DNA of 64,000 nt from NCBI RefSeq assembly GCF_900101165.1, contig NZ_FNFK01000006.1, positions 1 through 64,000 of the forward strand, given 5' to 3'. Source of the stretch: Alkalibacterium thalassium. Its GTDB lineage: Bacteria; Bacillota; Bacilli; Lactobacillales; Carnobacteriaceae_A. This document shows positions 34,567 to 45,010 of this stretch, in pieces. Both the position numbers and the translations under genes were made by a program. Every line of letters begins with the position of its first letter. Within the stretch, counting starts at the first letter, position 1. A model generated the notes under the pieces. It saw only the letters and a list, made by a program, of their open reading frames with translations. It ran no database searches and was not told the DNA's origin.

Positions 34567-35445
34567 TTACTTCTTACTGTTCTCATATTTCCGGCGCTTC
34601 TCTTCAAATATCTTTTCAGGTTCAATACCGACCGCATAATAAGGCGGTGTCGGGTAGACATATAATCTTCTGTAGATGATCAGTCCAATACCGACAACGA
34701 ACAGCACAAGTGACAGTACTTGTGATACTCTCAGTCCTCCACCAATATATAAACTGTCTGTACGCATACCTTCGATAAAGAAACGACCGAATCCGTACCA
34801 TATGAGGTAGCTGAGAAACACTTCTCCACGTCTGAACAGTTTCGTTTTAGCTCGCAGAGTCATAAGAATGGCAAAGCCAATCAGATTCCAGACGGACTCA
34901 TAAAGGAACGTCGGGTGATAGTAACTGCCGTCGATGTTCATCTGGTTAATGATAAAATCAGGAAGCTGCAGCCTTTCCAGAAACTGTCGTGTGACTTCTG
35001 TTCCGTGAGCCTCCTGGTTGATGAAATTGCCCCAGCGGCCGATTGCCTGTGCTAGCATAACGTGAGGGGCGAGAATATCGACCAGCAGCCATAAAGGAAC
35101 GTTCCGCTTGTTCGCGTACCAGTATAGTGTAATAAAACCGAGAATCAGACCGCCATATATAGCAAGCCCACCTTCCCAGAAGTAAAAGATCCTGATTGGA
35201 TCGGCGAGGTAGGTCTGAAGTTCGAATAGCACATAATACAACCGTGCTCCAATTATACCGGCAGGAATGATCCAGAAGGCCATATCGACAATAAAATCTT
35301 CTTCGATACCTCTTCTACCCGCTTCTTTCATGCTCAGCCAGACTGCCGCAAACATCCCCGTCACAATGATAATGCCGTACCAGGCCACTTCTAATGGTCC
35401 GAGACGAAATGCGATAGGATCTATGCTACTTATAATACTGTTCAT
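34567..35445 (-). CDS. lgt: Prolipoprotein diacylglyceryl transferase
   Basis: A 292-residue membrane enzyme with about seven helices and the Lgt signature GRWGNFINQEAHG (Arg, Asn and Glu of the active region) near residue 135. HPTFLYES (about 183) and GRFFIEGMRTDSLY (about 220) follow. It moves diacylglycerol from phosphatidylglycerol to the lipobox cysteine, so it would process the two lipoproteins at 4147 and 22714. It lies 11 bases downstream of hprK in the conserved hprK-lgt order. Confidence 0.95.
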   Translation of the reverse strand: MNSIISSIDPIAFRLGPLEVAWYGIIIVTGMFAAVWLSMKEAGRRGIEEDFIVDMAFWIIPAGIIGARLYYVLFELQTYLADPIRIFYFWEGGLAIYGGLILGFITLYWYANKRNVPLWLLVDILAPHVMLAQAIGRWGNFINQEAHGTEVTRQFLERLQLPDFIINQMNIDGSYYHPTFLYESVWNLIGFAILMTLRAKTKLFRRGEVFLSYLIWYGFGRFFIEGMRTDSLYIGGGLRVSQVLSLVLFVVGIGLIIYRRLYVYPTPPYYAVGIEPEKIFEEKRRKYENSKK

Positions 35446-35456
35446 ACAATTTCCTC

Positions 35457-36410
35457 CTAATTATTCTGCTGATTATCCAGAGTGTTCTGCTGGATCAGAT
35501 TATTCAAGTTTGTTTCAAAGGTTTGGGTTGCATCATAACCCATTTCTTTAGCACGGATATTCATCGTAGCTATTTCAATAATGATTGACAGGTTACGTCC
35601 AACTTTTACTGGAATAGACAGTTTTGGAATGTCGACGTTAAAGAAACGCATATTGTCAAGATTGTGTCCCAGACGATCGTACTGGCGGTTCTTGTCCCAA
35701 TGTTCCAGGTTGATGACGAGATCCACCGTCTTCTTGGAACGGATTGACCCTACACCAAACAGGTTGACTACGTCGATAACACCGATTCCTCTGATTTCAA
35801 TCAGATGTCTTAAGATTTCAGGTGGTTCACCTATGATCCGACGTTCATCCATCATGTATAGCTCGACCCTGTCATCTGCAACGAGGCGATGCCCACGCTG
35901 GATCAGCTCAAGTGCCGTCTCAGACTTTCCTATTCCGGAGTCTCCGATTATCAGGACCCCCATCCCGTAAATGTCAACTAGCACGCCATGCTGAGAAATG
36001 CGCTCGGCCAGTCTTTCTTCCAGGAAATTCGTCACATTTGAAGACAGTCTGGTTGTTGACCGTTTAGATAACAGAACTGGGATACCCTTTTCTTCAGCTG
36101 CCTTGATCAGTTCCTGAGGCGGTTCTTGATTTCTCGACACTAGGAATGCTGGTGTATCTGCCTGGCACATTCTCTTCATGATAATATAACGCTCATCACT
36201 TGTCATACGCTCTGTAAACGACAATTCAGTTTTTCCTAGCAGCTGTATTCTATTCTGTGGATAAAAGCTGAAATAGCCTGTCAGCTCAAGGGCCGGACGA
36301 GAAAGATCACTGACTGTGATTTCTCTATCTAGATGCTCTTCGCCGACGACAACTTTGATATCGTCCATCGCATCTACTAACTCGTGAATTTTTACTACTG
36401 GAGTAGTCAT
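35457..36410 (-). CDS. hprK: HPr kinase/phosphorylase
   Basis: A 317-residue HprK/P with an N-terminal DRTGG-like domain, Walker A GDSGIGKSETALELI (near residue 154) and the kinase signature IEIRGIGVIDVVNLFG (near 203). It phosphorylates Ser46 of HPr and reverses this, setting carbon-catabolite repression through CcpA. GGAG precedes the ATG. It is the first gene of the lgt-gpsA-galU run; the gap upstream holds no gene before the tandem-MerR regulator. Confidence 0.96.
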   Translation of the reverse strand: MTTPVVKIHELVDAMDDIKVVVGEEHLDREITVSDLSRPALELTGYFSFYPQNRIQLLGKTELSFTERMTSDERYIIMKRMCQADTPAFLVSRNQEPPQELIKAAEEKGIPVLLSKRSTTRLSSNVTNFLEERLAERISQHGVLVDIYGMGVLIIGDSGIGKSETALELIQRGHRLVADDRVELYMMDERRIIGEPPEILRHLIEIRGIGVIDVVNLFGVGSIRSKKTVDLVINLEHWDKNRQYDRLGHNLDNMRFFNVDIPKLSIPVKVGRNLSIIIEIATMNIRAKEMGYDATQTFETNLNNLIQQNTLDNQQNN

Positions 36411-36584
36411 AGTTTAGCTCCTTTTCAATTTATCAAACATGACTTAATCATATCATATTTAGGTAATGCTTTATAGATGAAACCTTTCCATTCGACTGCT
36501 TGAGAAATTTCTTCATCTGATTATTCCCGACCGGCTATATTCCAACAGTCTATTTTCCACAGTGTACCTTGCACTAGTCCTTTC

Positions 36585-37331
36585 TTACCTGAAGTATCCG
36601 TAACTTCCCAAATTTTCCGTGGCCCATTCATCCCCAGGAACCGCCAGGCTGTCTATCAGCTGAGTTAGATTACTTATCCCTTTCATACCGGCAATAAGTG
36701 ACTGATCGATATAAGTTAGTGATTCGATTGCCATCTCCCTTGTCCGCTGCAGATTCTCCACATCCGTACCTGCCAGCACCTCCCGGACGATGTCTAATGA
36801 CCATGCCGCCCGAGAGACGGTGCGTATAATCAGTACACGTTTAACCTCCGCCTGGGTATAGAGACGGTAGCCACTTTCCGGGTCGCGTTTTGGATCGATC
36901 AGTCGCTCCTTTTCCCAGTGACGTAAGGCTGATGTTCTCACGCCTGCTATTTCGGCCACTTCACCAATAGTATACACTTCGTTCCTTTTCCTGATCTGGT
37001 CGATCCAGCCAATGTCATCAGTATCCAGCATGTGAATCACTTGTTCTGCCTGAATTCTTTCTCTATGCAGACTTGCCTGTGCAGCATTGACTTTCCACAA
37101 TGCCTGAAGAAATTTTTTCTGCTGGATCAGAGGCATGATCTCTTTGACTAACCCCATTCCGTAACCGATGTTCATCTTAACAATACACTTGAAGTAGGCC
37201 AGATGACTATCCGTATAATTACGATAACCACTGTCGGTCCTTGGAATTTCAGGTACTAATCCCCATTCTTCATAGTGTTTTAAAGTGCTTGTAGAAATAT
37301 CGCATGCTCTGGCAATATCTATTCCTCTCAT
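36585..37331 (-). CDS. Transcription regulator with two MerR DNA-binding domains
   Basis: A 248-residue regulator with two MerR-type winged helix-turn-helix units: residues about 3-70 (DIARACDISTSTLKHYEEWG, then SGYRNYTDSHL) and about 119-186 (YTIGEVAEIAGVRTSALRHW, then ESGYRLYTQAE). Normal MerR proteins carry one such domain plus a dimerisation helix and effector domain. No effector-binding cysteines or drug-binding domain are evident. The start at 37331 follows AGGAGG. It is divergent from the exporter at 37601, which it probably controls. Confidence 0.88.
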   Translation of the reverse strand: MRGIDIARACDISTSTLKHYEEWGLVPEIPRTDSGYRNYTDSHLAYFKCIVKMNIGYGMGLVKEIMPLIQQKKFLQALWKVNAAQASLHRERIQAEQVIHMLDTDDIGWIDQIRKRNEVYTIGEVAEIAGVRTSALRHWEKERLIDPKRDPESGYRLYTQAEVKRVLIIRTVSRAAWSLDIVREVLAGTDVENLQRTREMAIESLTYIDQSLIAGMKGISNLTQLIDSLAVPGDEWATENLGSYGYFR

Positions 37332-37600
37332 CTTGTATCCTCCTGAATTGGATGCGCTTCTGACTATTTCCAGGCTATCTGACCACAACCTGCTGCAGTA
37401 TATCCCGTTATAAAGTAGTAGCTTTAAGTAAATAGTTAACTTAATATTTTTTATAGTAATTTATTCAGCATTTTTTATCAAAAAGTTGTGACCTTGCATC
37501 AATGTAGTACACTGGTATAGAAGGCAGAACAATAATAACATGTCCTGTGATAAAAGGATATGTGTATCTGTTTATATGTAAAAAAAGGAGAGTGGTACTG

Positions 37601-38548
37601 ATGGATCAGACAATTGATCTGGCAGTCGAAACAAAAGGTCTGGTAAAACAGTTTGGAGGATTTACAGCAGTTGATAATATTGACTTGTCAATAGAAAAAG
37701 GAACAGTCTACGGATTTTTAGGACCAAATGGTGCAGGAAAGACAACCACTGTTCGTATGCTTAGTACCCTGCTGAAAATTGATGAAGGAGAAGCTCGTAT
37801 TTTCGGTCATGACGTATCTAAAGAAGCCAGAAAAATTCGTCCCCGTATAGCTTTGACAGGGCAGCACGCGTCTATTGATGAAGATTTAACTGGAACTGAA
37901 AACCTCGTCATGATATCAAGACTAATGGGTTTCACAAGAAAAGAAGCAAAGCAGAGAGCATATGAGTTACTTGAAGCGTTCGGATTGTCGGAGGCTGCCG
38001 GAAAACAAGTCAAAAACTATTCTGGTGGAATGCGTCGAAGACTCGATATTGCTGCCAGTATCGTTATCACTCCGGACCTCCTGTTTCTGGATGAGCCGAC
38101 AACTGGCCTGGATCCTCGAAGCAGAAACCAGGTCTGGGAAGTCGTTCGGGCACTGACTAAAGCCGGCACAACTGTTCTGCTGACAACTCAGTATCTTGAT
38201 GAAGCCGATCAGTTGGCTGACCGTATAGCTGTCATTAATAAAGGAGCGGTCATTGCTGAAGGGACACCCTCCGAACTGAAAGCTTCAGTAGGATCAGGCA
38301 TGCTTCATATTACTCTTAAAAATAAAACAGATATCGAACAAGCAGAAAAAGTGCTGGAAACGAGGTTTGATGCTTTAATCCGCAGATCATCCAGAGAATC
38401 TGAAATTATAGTTAACGTCAGCAGCTCATCAGAAGCATTAAAAGCACTGAACAATCTGGAATCTGAAGGCATTGAACTGGTGACTTTTTCCCTAAGCCAG
38501 CCGAGTTTAGATGAAGTTTTCTTAGCTTTAACTGATGACGAGGAATAA
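37601..38548 (+). CDS. DrrA-type ABC exporter ATPase
   Basis: A 315-residue ATPase of the daunorubicin-resistance class: Walker A GPNGAGKTTTVRML (near residue 43), signature YSGGMRRRLDIAASI (about 145), Walker [14 protein letters not shown] and a C-terminal extension of about 90 residues. The start at 37601 follows AAAGGAGAG; the in-frame codons back to 37547 precede that site. It pairs with the permease 16 bases downstream to expel a drug or metabolite, and the divergent tandem-MerR protein is the likely regulator. Confidence 0.92.
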   Translation: MDQTIDLAVETKGLVKQFGGFTAVDNIDLSIEKGTVYGFLGPNGAGKTTTVRMLSTLLKIDEGEARIFGHDVSKEARKIRPRIALTGQHASIDEDLTGTENLVMISRLMGFTRKEAKQRAYELLEAFGLSEAAGKQVKNYSGGMRRRLDIAASIVITPDLLFLDEPTTGLDPRSRNQVWEVVRALTKAGTTVLLTTQYLDEADQLADRIAVINKGAVIAEGTPSELKASVGSGMLHITLKNKTDIEQAEKVLETRFDALIRRSSRESEIIVNVSSSSEALKALNNLESEGIELVTFSLSQPSLDEVFLALTDDEE

Positions 38549-38564
38549 GAAGGAGGAACTTAAA

Positions 38565-39392
38565 ATGGAATTCAATCAGAATAAATCAAAAGATAATCTT
38601 CAGCAGACGATCATCTCATCACATCGTCCAACCCCGCCACACGCACTGTCGTCTGTCGGCACTTTTGCTATGCGATCGTTACTCAAGACTAAACATACAC
38701 CCATGGCCCTTATGGACATCACTGCCATGCCTATTCTTTTTCTGATAATGTTCACCTATCTTTTTGGTGGAGCAATAGCAGGTTCAGTTCAGGACTATTT
38801 ACAGTTTATTCTTCCAGGAATTCTAGTACAGACGGTTATTCAGATTACAATGTATACCGGTCTGGACTTAAATAAGGATCTGCAGAAAGGTTTTTTTGAC
38901 CGTCAGCGTACTTTACCCATCTGGTCCCCCTCATCCCTAGTAGGATCAATGACTTTTGATGTGCTGAGGTACACCATTGCCTGTCTCATCATGATAGGTT
39001 TTGCAATGATTCTGGGATTTCGTCCTCAAGGTACACTTATAGGGCTTGTCTCTGCTGTCGGCCTTCTCCTGATCTTTTCCTTCAGCCTGTCGTGGATATG
39101 GACCGTACTGGCTCTTATCATGGAATCTGAAAATGCCTTAATGGCTACCTCTATGATGATCATATTCCCTCTGACTTTCCTAAGCAGTGCCTTTGTAGAT
39201 CCTGAAACCATGCCTAGAGTACTGGAAGTATTTGTAAGCATCAACCCAATTTCCATGCTGGTGGATTCTGTAAGGGGCTTGATGCATGGGTATACTGTCG
39301 GGACAGAAATTGTTTGGACTCTGATATCTTCAGGAATTCTATTAGCTGTCTTCGGTCCGTTGACGATGTATCTGTACAAAAGTAAAAACTGA
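38565..39392 (+). CDS. DrrB-type ABC-2 permease
   Basis: A 275-residue ABC-2 permease with six predicted helices. The DrrB hallmarks are YLQFILPGILVQTV (about 88), KDLQKGFFDRQRTLPI (about 118) and NPISMLVDSVRGLM (about 235). The start at 38565 follows AAGGAGGAA; an earlier in-frame ATG at 38535 overlaps the ATPase gene without its own ribosome site. It forms the membrane channel for the ATPase at 37601. Confidence 0.92.
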   Translation: MEFNQNKSKDNLQQTIISSHRPTPPHALSSVGTFAMRSLLKTKHTPMALMDITAMPILFLIMFTYLFGGAIAGSVQDYLQFILPGILVQTVIQITMYTGLDLNKDLQKGFFDRQRTLPIWSPSSLVGSMTFDVLRYTIACLIMIGFAMILGFRPQGTLIGLVSAVGLLLIFSFSLSWIWTVLALIMESENALMATSMMIIFPLTFLSSAFVDPETMPRVLEVFVSINPISMLVDSVRGLMHGYTVGTEIVWTLISSGILLAVFGPLTMYLYKSKN

Positions 39393-39430
39393 TAAGTTTA
39401 TGTCTAGCTCGTAATATGGATATTTTCCAT

Positions 39431-39470
39431 GAAAAAAGCTGATCAGCATCTATGCCGATCAGCTTTTTTT
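39431..39470. terminator. Bidirectional terminator between DrrB-type gene and yvlD
   Basis: AAAAAAGCTGATC pairs with GATCAGCTTTTTTT around a 12-base loop. Confidence 0.85.
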
Positions 39471-39799
39471 CATGCATTATTGAAATACGCATTGAGTCCT
39501 GACACTACAAGAGCCACAAACAGAGTCAATGAAAAGGAGCTGAAGGCGAATCCGCTCACTAGTGCGGCGGTAAACCACAACATCAGTCCGTTGATGATAA
39601 AATAGAATAAGCCCAGTGTCATTACTGTGATAGGCAATGACAATATAACCAGTATAGGCTTCACTGTAACATTAAGAACGCCGAATACAACTGCCGCTAT
39701 AAGAGCTGTCACCCATGAATCGATCTGAAACCCTTGAAGGAATCCAGCCAGTGCCAGAAATATGAGAGTATTAGCTAAAATGCGCTGCCACCATTTCAT
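39470..39799 (-). CDS. YvlD-type four-helix membrane protein
   Basis: A 109-residue membrane protein of the 'phage holin family'/YvlD group: four hydrophobic helices, with VFGVLNVTVKPILVILSLP (about 38-56) as the recognisable segment. Despite the family name it is not a phage lysis protein. It is the last gene of a yvlB-pspC-yvlD unit, 3 bases after pspC. In Bacillus and Listeria this unit is linked to envelope stress and lies beside hprK. Confidence 0.85.
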   Translation of the reverse strand: MKWWQRILANTLIFLALAGFLQGFQIDSWVTALIAAVVFGVLNVTVKPILVILSLPITVMTLGLFYFIINGLMLWFTAALVSGFAFSSFSLTLFVALVVSGLNAYFNNA

Positions 39800-39802
39800 A
39801 GA

Positions 39803-40105
39803 TTAAAAGTCACTCCAGTCGTCCTCTTCCAGTTTTTCGGCTTCTTTACGTTTAGGTTTATATGAGACACCACCGAAAGGAGAAGGTTTTTTCTTATTGG
39901 AAGCTAATTTACTTGTCTGATCATCACTTTCCGGCATGACGAGCGCTAAAAGGAGATAGATAGGCACTGTAGACCCTACTCCGATGAAAGTAGCAACAAC
40001 GACGATCACTCTTAGAAGAACAGGATCGATATTGAAGTACTCACCCAAACCACCCAGCACACCAAAGATGACAACATTATCTTTTGATTTTGATAATTTG
40101 TTCAT
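39803..40105 (-). CDS. PspC-domain envelope-stress protein
   Basis: A 100-residue protein with an N-terminal PspC domain (LSKSKDNVVIFGVLGGLGEY, then one to two helices around residues 30-58) and a basic, polar cytoplasmic tail. PspC proteins sense membrane damage; Bacilli homologues of YvlC type work with the neighbouring YvlB and YvlD. The gene lies 23 bases downstream of yvlB. Confidence 0.88.
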   Translation of the reverse strand: MNKLSKSKDNVVIFGVLGGLGEYFNIDPVLLRVIVVVATFIGVGSTVPIYLLLALVMPESDDQTSKLASNKKKPSPFGGVSYKPKRKEAEKLEEDDWSDF

Positions 40106-40128
40106 TTTACACTCCTCTTTCCGTTCAA

Positions 40129-41835
40129 TTATTTATCTGTATCTTTAATTAAAATATTTCCTGTTGTAGTACCGGCATAAAAGCTCATTGGCGCATCACC
40201 GGTAACACGCTTTACATGCATCGTATGCTCGATTTTTTCCATCGGTTCTGTATCGGACAAGCGGCTTTTCACTTTTCCGAATGTTGTTTTAGCTTTTCCC
40301 TCAATAGCGCGTCCTTTAGGAAGAGCCATTTTAACATTTCCATTGACAGTAGTCGCGTTCACTCTGACAATTTTCTGATCGGATAGTGTAACTTTAATTT
40401 CTCCGTTCGTCGTAGTAAAGTCTGCACTTTCCGTTTTCCCGTCAAAGACGATCGATCCATTCACTGAACCTGCAAGGACATCTCTCAAGTCCGCCTGCTT
40501 GACAGTTATCTGTCCATTCGAACCTTTTGCCTCAAGCATGGTTGCTGACAGTCCTTCGAAGGTCAGTGATCCATTAGTAGATTTTGCAAAGACATCTTTT
40601 GCTTCTATATCTTTGAGCGACAGTTTACCATTCAGCATGGTGATTGAAACATAATCGTAAGTTCTCTGCGGCAGGGTCACTTCCAGTTCAACATAGACAC
40701 GTTTGTTAGGCATATGACACAACAGTTTGTCTTCGTCGATCGTTACTGTGCTTCTGGCATCGAATGATTTTTCAGGTGTGTCTTCATCCATTTTACCATA
40801 TAATTTACCTTTTGCCTTAAATGACATCGTTTCTCCCTGACCAGGTTTCAGAATCAGTTTTCCATTAGCCAGCTTGAAGTCAAGAATAGTCGCTGTGGTT
40901 GAGTCGTACTGCCATTCTTTAGTAAATTCCTTTGTACTTAAAGAAGGAATTTTCAAGTTGATATCCTTCCAGCCGAAATGACTCATGGCCTGCTCAATGT
41001 TTGTACGAATGGTTTCTGACACATCATTTTTAGAGGCCTGATCCACTTTAGTTTTGATGATCTTGGACCACTCTTTACTTGCAGCATCCAGTTTTTCTCC
41101 AGCTTTAGACAATTCCTCTGTGGCTTTTTTCTCCCAGTCTTCAGGAAGCTCGAACTTTGAAGTTGCCTGTTTAGCTTTCAGCGTCCACTGCTTCATCTTA
41201 GTGCGGTGGAGTTTCTTCATGAGTTCAGCTTTCTGAGCAGCCAGATCATTGACTTCTTCTTCAAGTTCCTGAATCTCTTCAAGAAGTTCTGACGATGCTT
41301 CCTGTGATTCTTCAATCTCCAATTCGTCAATTTCTGTCAGCTGTTCATCGAGCTCATTAATCTCTTCTCTGAGAGTAACGATTTCTTCAGTAGTATCTAC
41401 ATCATCTAGCTGTTTGATCAGTTCAAGTTCTTTCTGGATGGCTCTGATTTTTTCAATAATTTTGTCTTTTTCGTCTTGGACGGTTTTTCTTCCTGACGCT
41501 TTAAGTCCTTCGAGTTCTTCTTTCTTCAACTCAAGAGATTTCTTTCTGTTCGCCAGGTTTTCATTAATCGTATCCAGTTCCACAGAATACTGATTGATTT
41601 CAGAAACCAGCTGTTCAAGTGAGGCTTCTGCTTCTTTCTGCTTCTCCCTGCTGTCATCGTCTAGAGCTTCTTCAATGTGCACATCTGCCTCGTCAGCCTT
41701 TTCTTCAGTATTAAACGCTGCTTCTGCTTCTTTTCTGTCATATTTCTTGGCAAGTGATTCCAGAAGATCCAATCCTTCTTCAGTTGAAATAACTCCATTT
41801 TTCATCAACTCAAGAATACGTTCTCTTTCGTTCAT
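40129..41835 (-). CDS. YvlB-like DUF4097 protein with SHOCT-like start and coiled coil
   Basis: A 568-residue protein in three parts: an N-terminal SHOCT-like segment (ERERILELMKNGVISTEEGL), a long charged coiled coil (about 45-245), and a repetitive beta-rich DUF4097 domain (about 290-560) with recurrent NG-x-(I/L)-x-(V/L) turns such as TTNGEIKVTL and TVNGNVKMAL. No signal peptide is seen, so it is probably cytoplasmic or peripheral. The start at 41835 follows AGGAGGG. It heads the pspC-yvlD unit. The coiled coil is longer than I would expect in B. subtilis YvlB. Confidence 0.85.
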   Translation of the reverse strand: MNERERILELMKNGVISTEEGLDLLESLAKKYDRKEAEAAFNTEEKADEADVHIEEALDDDSREKQKEAEASLEQLVSEINQYSVELDTINENLANRKKSLELKKEELEGLKASGRKTVQDEKDKIIEKIRAIQKELELIKQLDDVDTTEEIVTLREEINELDEQLTEIDELEIEESQEASSELLEEIQELEEEVNDLAAQKAELMKKLHRTKMKQWTLKAKQATSKFELPEDWEKKATEELSKAGEKLDAASKEWSKIIKTKVDQASKNDVSETIRTNIEQAMSHFGWKDINLKIPSLSTKEFTKEWQYDSTTATILDFKLANGKLILKPGQGETMSFKAKGKLYGKMDEDTPEKSFDARSTVTIDEDKLLCHMPNKRVYVELEVTLPQRTYDYVSITMLNGKLSLKDIEAKDVFAKSTNGSLTFEGLSATMLEAKGSNGQITVKQADLRDVLAGSVNGSIVFDGKTESADFTTTNGEIKVTLSDQKIVRVNATTVNGNVKMALPKGRAIEGKAKTTFGKVKSRLSDTEPMEKIEHTMHVKRVTGDAPMSFYAGTTTGNILIKDTDK

Positions 41836-41974
41836 GGTACACCCTCCTATTTGGTTTATCCTCATTTGTTTTTATCCATGTCTTTATTAGCTTCCTATCT
41901 AACTTATATTATGACTGAAGAAAGCTGATTTGTCATAGGTCTTACGACTGATTTTTGACCTATAATAAAAAACA

Positions 41975-42005
41975 TAAAAACCCGTCTCTGATAAAAAGAC
42001 GAGTT
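41975..42005 (-). terminator. Terminator of uvrA
   Basis: AACTCGTCT pairs with the facing AGACGGGTT (one G-T pair), then TTT-A-T on the minus strand. Confidence 0.7.
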
Positions 42006-42018
42006 CTTATAGACTTTT

Positions 42019-44850
42019 TTAATGCGGGACTTTATCCAGGATAGATTTCAGGAAGTGGCCCGTATAGCTGTTCTCACACTCTGCGATTTCCTCAGGTGTA
42101 CCTGTTGCAATAATCGTTCCCCCACCGGCTCCACCTTCAGGTCCCAGATCTATAATATGATCCGCTACCTTGATGACATCAAGGTTGTGTTCGATAACAA
42201 GAACGGTATTTCCTGCTTCAACCAGTCGGTCGAGAACTTCCAGCAGACGGGCAATATCATCGGCATGCAGGCCTGTCGTCGGCTCATCTAGAATATAGAA
42301 GTTGTGGCCATTCTGACGTTTGTGCAGCTCACTGGCCAGCTTCATTCTCTGAGCTTCTCCTCCTGATAATGTCGTTGCGGGCTGCCCAAGAGTCATATAG
42401 CCTAAGCCGACATCAATAATCGTCTGGAGTTTCCGCTCGATTTTGGGAATATTAGAGAAAAAGTCGACAGCTTCTTCGATCGTCATGCCGAGCACTTCTG
42501 AGATATTCTTTCCTTTATATTTTATTTCAAGTGTTTCTGAGTTGTAGCGTGTGCCGTGACAGATTTCGCACGGGACATATACATCAGGCAGGAAATGCAT
42601 CTCGATTTTTAATATGCCATCTCCTCTGCACGCCTCACAGCGTCCGCCCTTGACGTTGAAGCTGAAGCGTCCTTTTTTGTATCCACGCATCTTGGCTTCA
42701 TTCGTTTTGGCAAACAAATCTCTGATGTCATCGAATACACTCGTATAGGTTGCCGGGTTACTTCTAGGCGTTCTTCCGATCGGACTCTGATCAATATCGA
42801 TGACTTTTTCAAGCTGTTCATATCCTTTTATCGACTTATATTTACCAGGACGAGCTTTGGAACGCCCTACTTCACGTGCCAGAGCCTTTTTCAGTATCTC
42901 ATTGACCAATGAACTTTTACCTGAGCCGGATACACCTGTGACGGCTGTGAATCGTCCTAAAGGAAAAGTGACATCCACATCTTTCAAGTTGTTTTCGGCC
43001 GCTCCTTTGATTTCAATCGTCCCGTGATCTTCGTGTCGTCGTTCAGCAGGGACAGGAATGGCTTTCTTGCCGGATAGATATGCCCCGGTGATAGAATCAG
43101 GATGCTGTTCGATTTCTTCAGGCGTACCCATAGCAACCACTTCTCCCCCGTTTTCTCCGGCACCGGGACCAATGTCAATCAGATAGTCAGCTGCCCGCAT
43201 GGTATCTTCGTCATGTTCTACGACAACCAGGGTGTTACCAAGATCTCTCATTTTTTTTAGGGAATCGATCAGCCGGTTATTGTCCCTCTGATGCAGCCCT
43301 ATAGACGGCTCATCAAGAATATAGAGAACGCCGGACAGATTCGATCCAATTTGTGTCGCAAGACGAATACGCTGAGCCTCTCCACCTGACAAAGTTCCTG
43401 CTTTTCTATTCAAAGTCAGATAATCCAGACCGACATTACGAAGGAAGGACAACCGGTCCTTGATTTCTTTCTTAATTGGGGCAGCGATTGTCGTATCTGT
43501 GTCAGAAAGAGAGAGCTCATCAAAAAAGGTGTGTGCTTTTTCAACTGAATAGCTACTGACATCTCCGATATCTTCTCCTCGAACCTTGACTGACAAGGCC
43601 TCTCTGTTAAGACGTTTCCCATGACAGACATGACATTCCAGTTCTGTCATATACTGCTGCATCTGATTGCGGGTAAAGTCACTGTTGGTTTCATGGTATC
43701 GTCTCGAGATGTTGTTCAGGACTCCTTCAAAAGGAATCATTGTGTCTCTTACACTTCCAAAATCATTTTTATAGTGGAAATGGAATTTCTTGGTACCTGA
43801 TCCATTCAATACGATAGTCTGTTTCTTCTTAGGCAGAGCCTCAAAAGGCACAGTTGTATCAACATCAAAAGCATCACATGCCTGGGACAGCATCTGAGGA
43901 TAATAATTGGAACTGATCGGCTGCCAGGGCAGTATCGCTCCATCATCCAGAGACAGGCTTCGGTCCGGAATCACAAGATCGACATCTACTTCAAGTTTTG
44001 TTCCAAGGCCATCACATTCAGAACACGCACCGAATGGCGCATTGAATGAAAACAGTCTAGGTTCTAACGGCGGAAGAGTAAAGCCGCAGACTGGACAGGC
44101 ATAGTGTTCACTGAACAGAATCTCTTCTTGATCGATGATATCAGCTATGACATAGCCGTCTGCCAGTGACAGTGCAGCTTCAACAGAATCAAACAGGCGG
44201 GAACGGATGCCTTCTTTTACTACGATACGGTCAATGATGACTTCGATCGAATGTGTTTTATTCTTATCCAGTTCAATCTCGTCACCGATATCCATGACTT
44301 CGTTATCCACTCTCAGTCGGACATAACCTTCACTTTTGATTTTCTCAAGCACTTTTTTATGCTGTCCCTTTTTCTCTTTGACGATCGGAGACAGGATCTG
44401 CAGACGTGTGCGTTCTGGATACTCCAGTATACGATCAACCATCTGTTCGATGGACTGACTTGATATTTCAGTGCCGTCGTTCGGACAAATCGGCTTGCCT
44501 ATACGGGCATACATCAGGCGCAGGTAGTCATTGATTTCAGTAACCGTCCCTACTGTCGAACGGGGATTGTTACTCGTGGTTTTCTGGTCAATGGAAATTG
44601 CAGGACTGAGCCCTTCTATGCTGTCGACGTCCGGTTTGTCCATCTGACCTAAGAATTGTCTAGCATAGGCGGACAGCGACTCAACATAGCGCCGCTGTCC
44701 CTCTGCATACAAAGTGTCAAATGCCAGTGAACTTTTTCCCGATCCTGACAACCCCGTCATTACAACCAGTTTGTCTCTTGGTATTGTCACATCCACATTC
44801 TTAAGATTATGCGACCTTGCGCCTCTCACTTCTATTTTATCGTTTGCCAT
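42019..44850 (-). CDS. uvrA: Excinuclease ABC subunit A
   Basis: A 943-residue UvrA with two ABC modules ([19 protein letters not shown] near residue 32, [15 protein letters not shown] near 640) and matching LSGGEAQR signatures. Zinc modules are CPVCG-CSEC (about 253-281), CHVC/CPN in the insertion domain, and [16 protein letters not shown] (about 735-765). It scans DNA for bulky lesions. The start at 44850 follows AAGGAAGG; the ATG at 44871 has no ribosome site. In related genomes uvrB lies directly upstream, but here an HD-domain gene does. Confidence 0.95.
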   Translation of the reverse strand: MANDKIEVRGARSHNLKNVDVTIPRDKLVVMTGLSGSGKSSLAFDTLYAEGQRRYVESLSAYARQFLGQMDKPDVDSIEGLSPAISIDQKTTSNNPRSTVGTVTEINDYLRLMYARIGKPICPNDGTEISSQSIEQMVDRILEYPERTRLQILSPIVKEKKGQHKKVLEKIKSEGYVRLRVDNEVMDIGDEIELDKNKTHSIEVIIDRIVVKEGIRSRLFDSVEAALSLADGYVIADIIDQEEILFSEHYACPVCGFTLPPLEPRLFSFNAPFGACSECDGLGTKLEVDVDLVIPDRSLSLDDGAILPWQPISSNYYPQMLSQACDAFDVDTTVPFEALPKKKQTIVLNGSGTKKFHFHYKNDFGSVRDTMIPFEGVLNNISRRYHETNSDFTRNQMQQYMTELECHVCHGKRLNREALSVKVRGEDIGDVSSYSVEKAHTFFDELSLSDTDTTIAAPIKKEIKDRLSFLRNVGLDYLTLNRKAGTLSGGEAQRIRLATQIGSNLSGVLYILDEPSIGLHQRDNNRLIDSLKKMRDLGNTLVVVEHDEDTMRAADYLIDIGPGAGENGGEVVAMGTPEEIEQHPDSITGAYLSGKKAIPVPAERRHEDHGTIEIKGAAENNLKDVDVTFPLGRFTAVTGVSGSGKSSLVNEILKKALAREVGRSKARPGKYKSIKGYEQLEKVIDIDQSPIGRTPRSNPATYTSVFDDIRDLFAKTNEAKMRGYKKGRFSFNVKGGRCEACRGDGILKIEMHFLPDVYVPCEICHGTRYNSETLEIKYKGKNISEVLGMTIEEAVDFFSNIPKIERKLQTIIDVGLGYMTLGQPATTLSGGEAQRMKLASELHKRQNGHNFYILDEPTTGLHADDIARLLEVLDRLVEAGNTVLVIEHNLDVIKVADHIIDLGPEGGAGGGTIIATGTPEEIAECENSYTGHFLKSILDKVPH

Positions 44851-45010
44851 TCTATTGCCTTCCTTTGCCATTGATCTAATTTATCACGCTTATGGTATCT
44901 TTATTGTACATTTTTCATTCTGAATATTCGACTATTTGACTTGTTCTGACGGTACATAAAAAGGAAAGAGCGTACCCTTTCCTCCAAATGACTCTGATAG
45001 TATATCACAC

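Noticed and set aside
44851-44950. A LexA (SOS) box upstream of uvrA
   Set aside because: A CGAATATTC segment is present, but the CGAAC-N4-GTTCG pattern is not.
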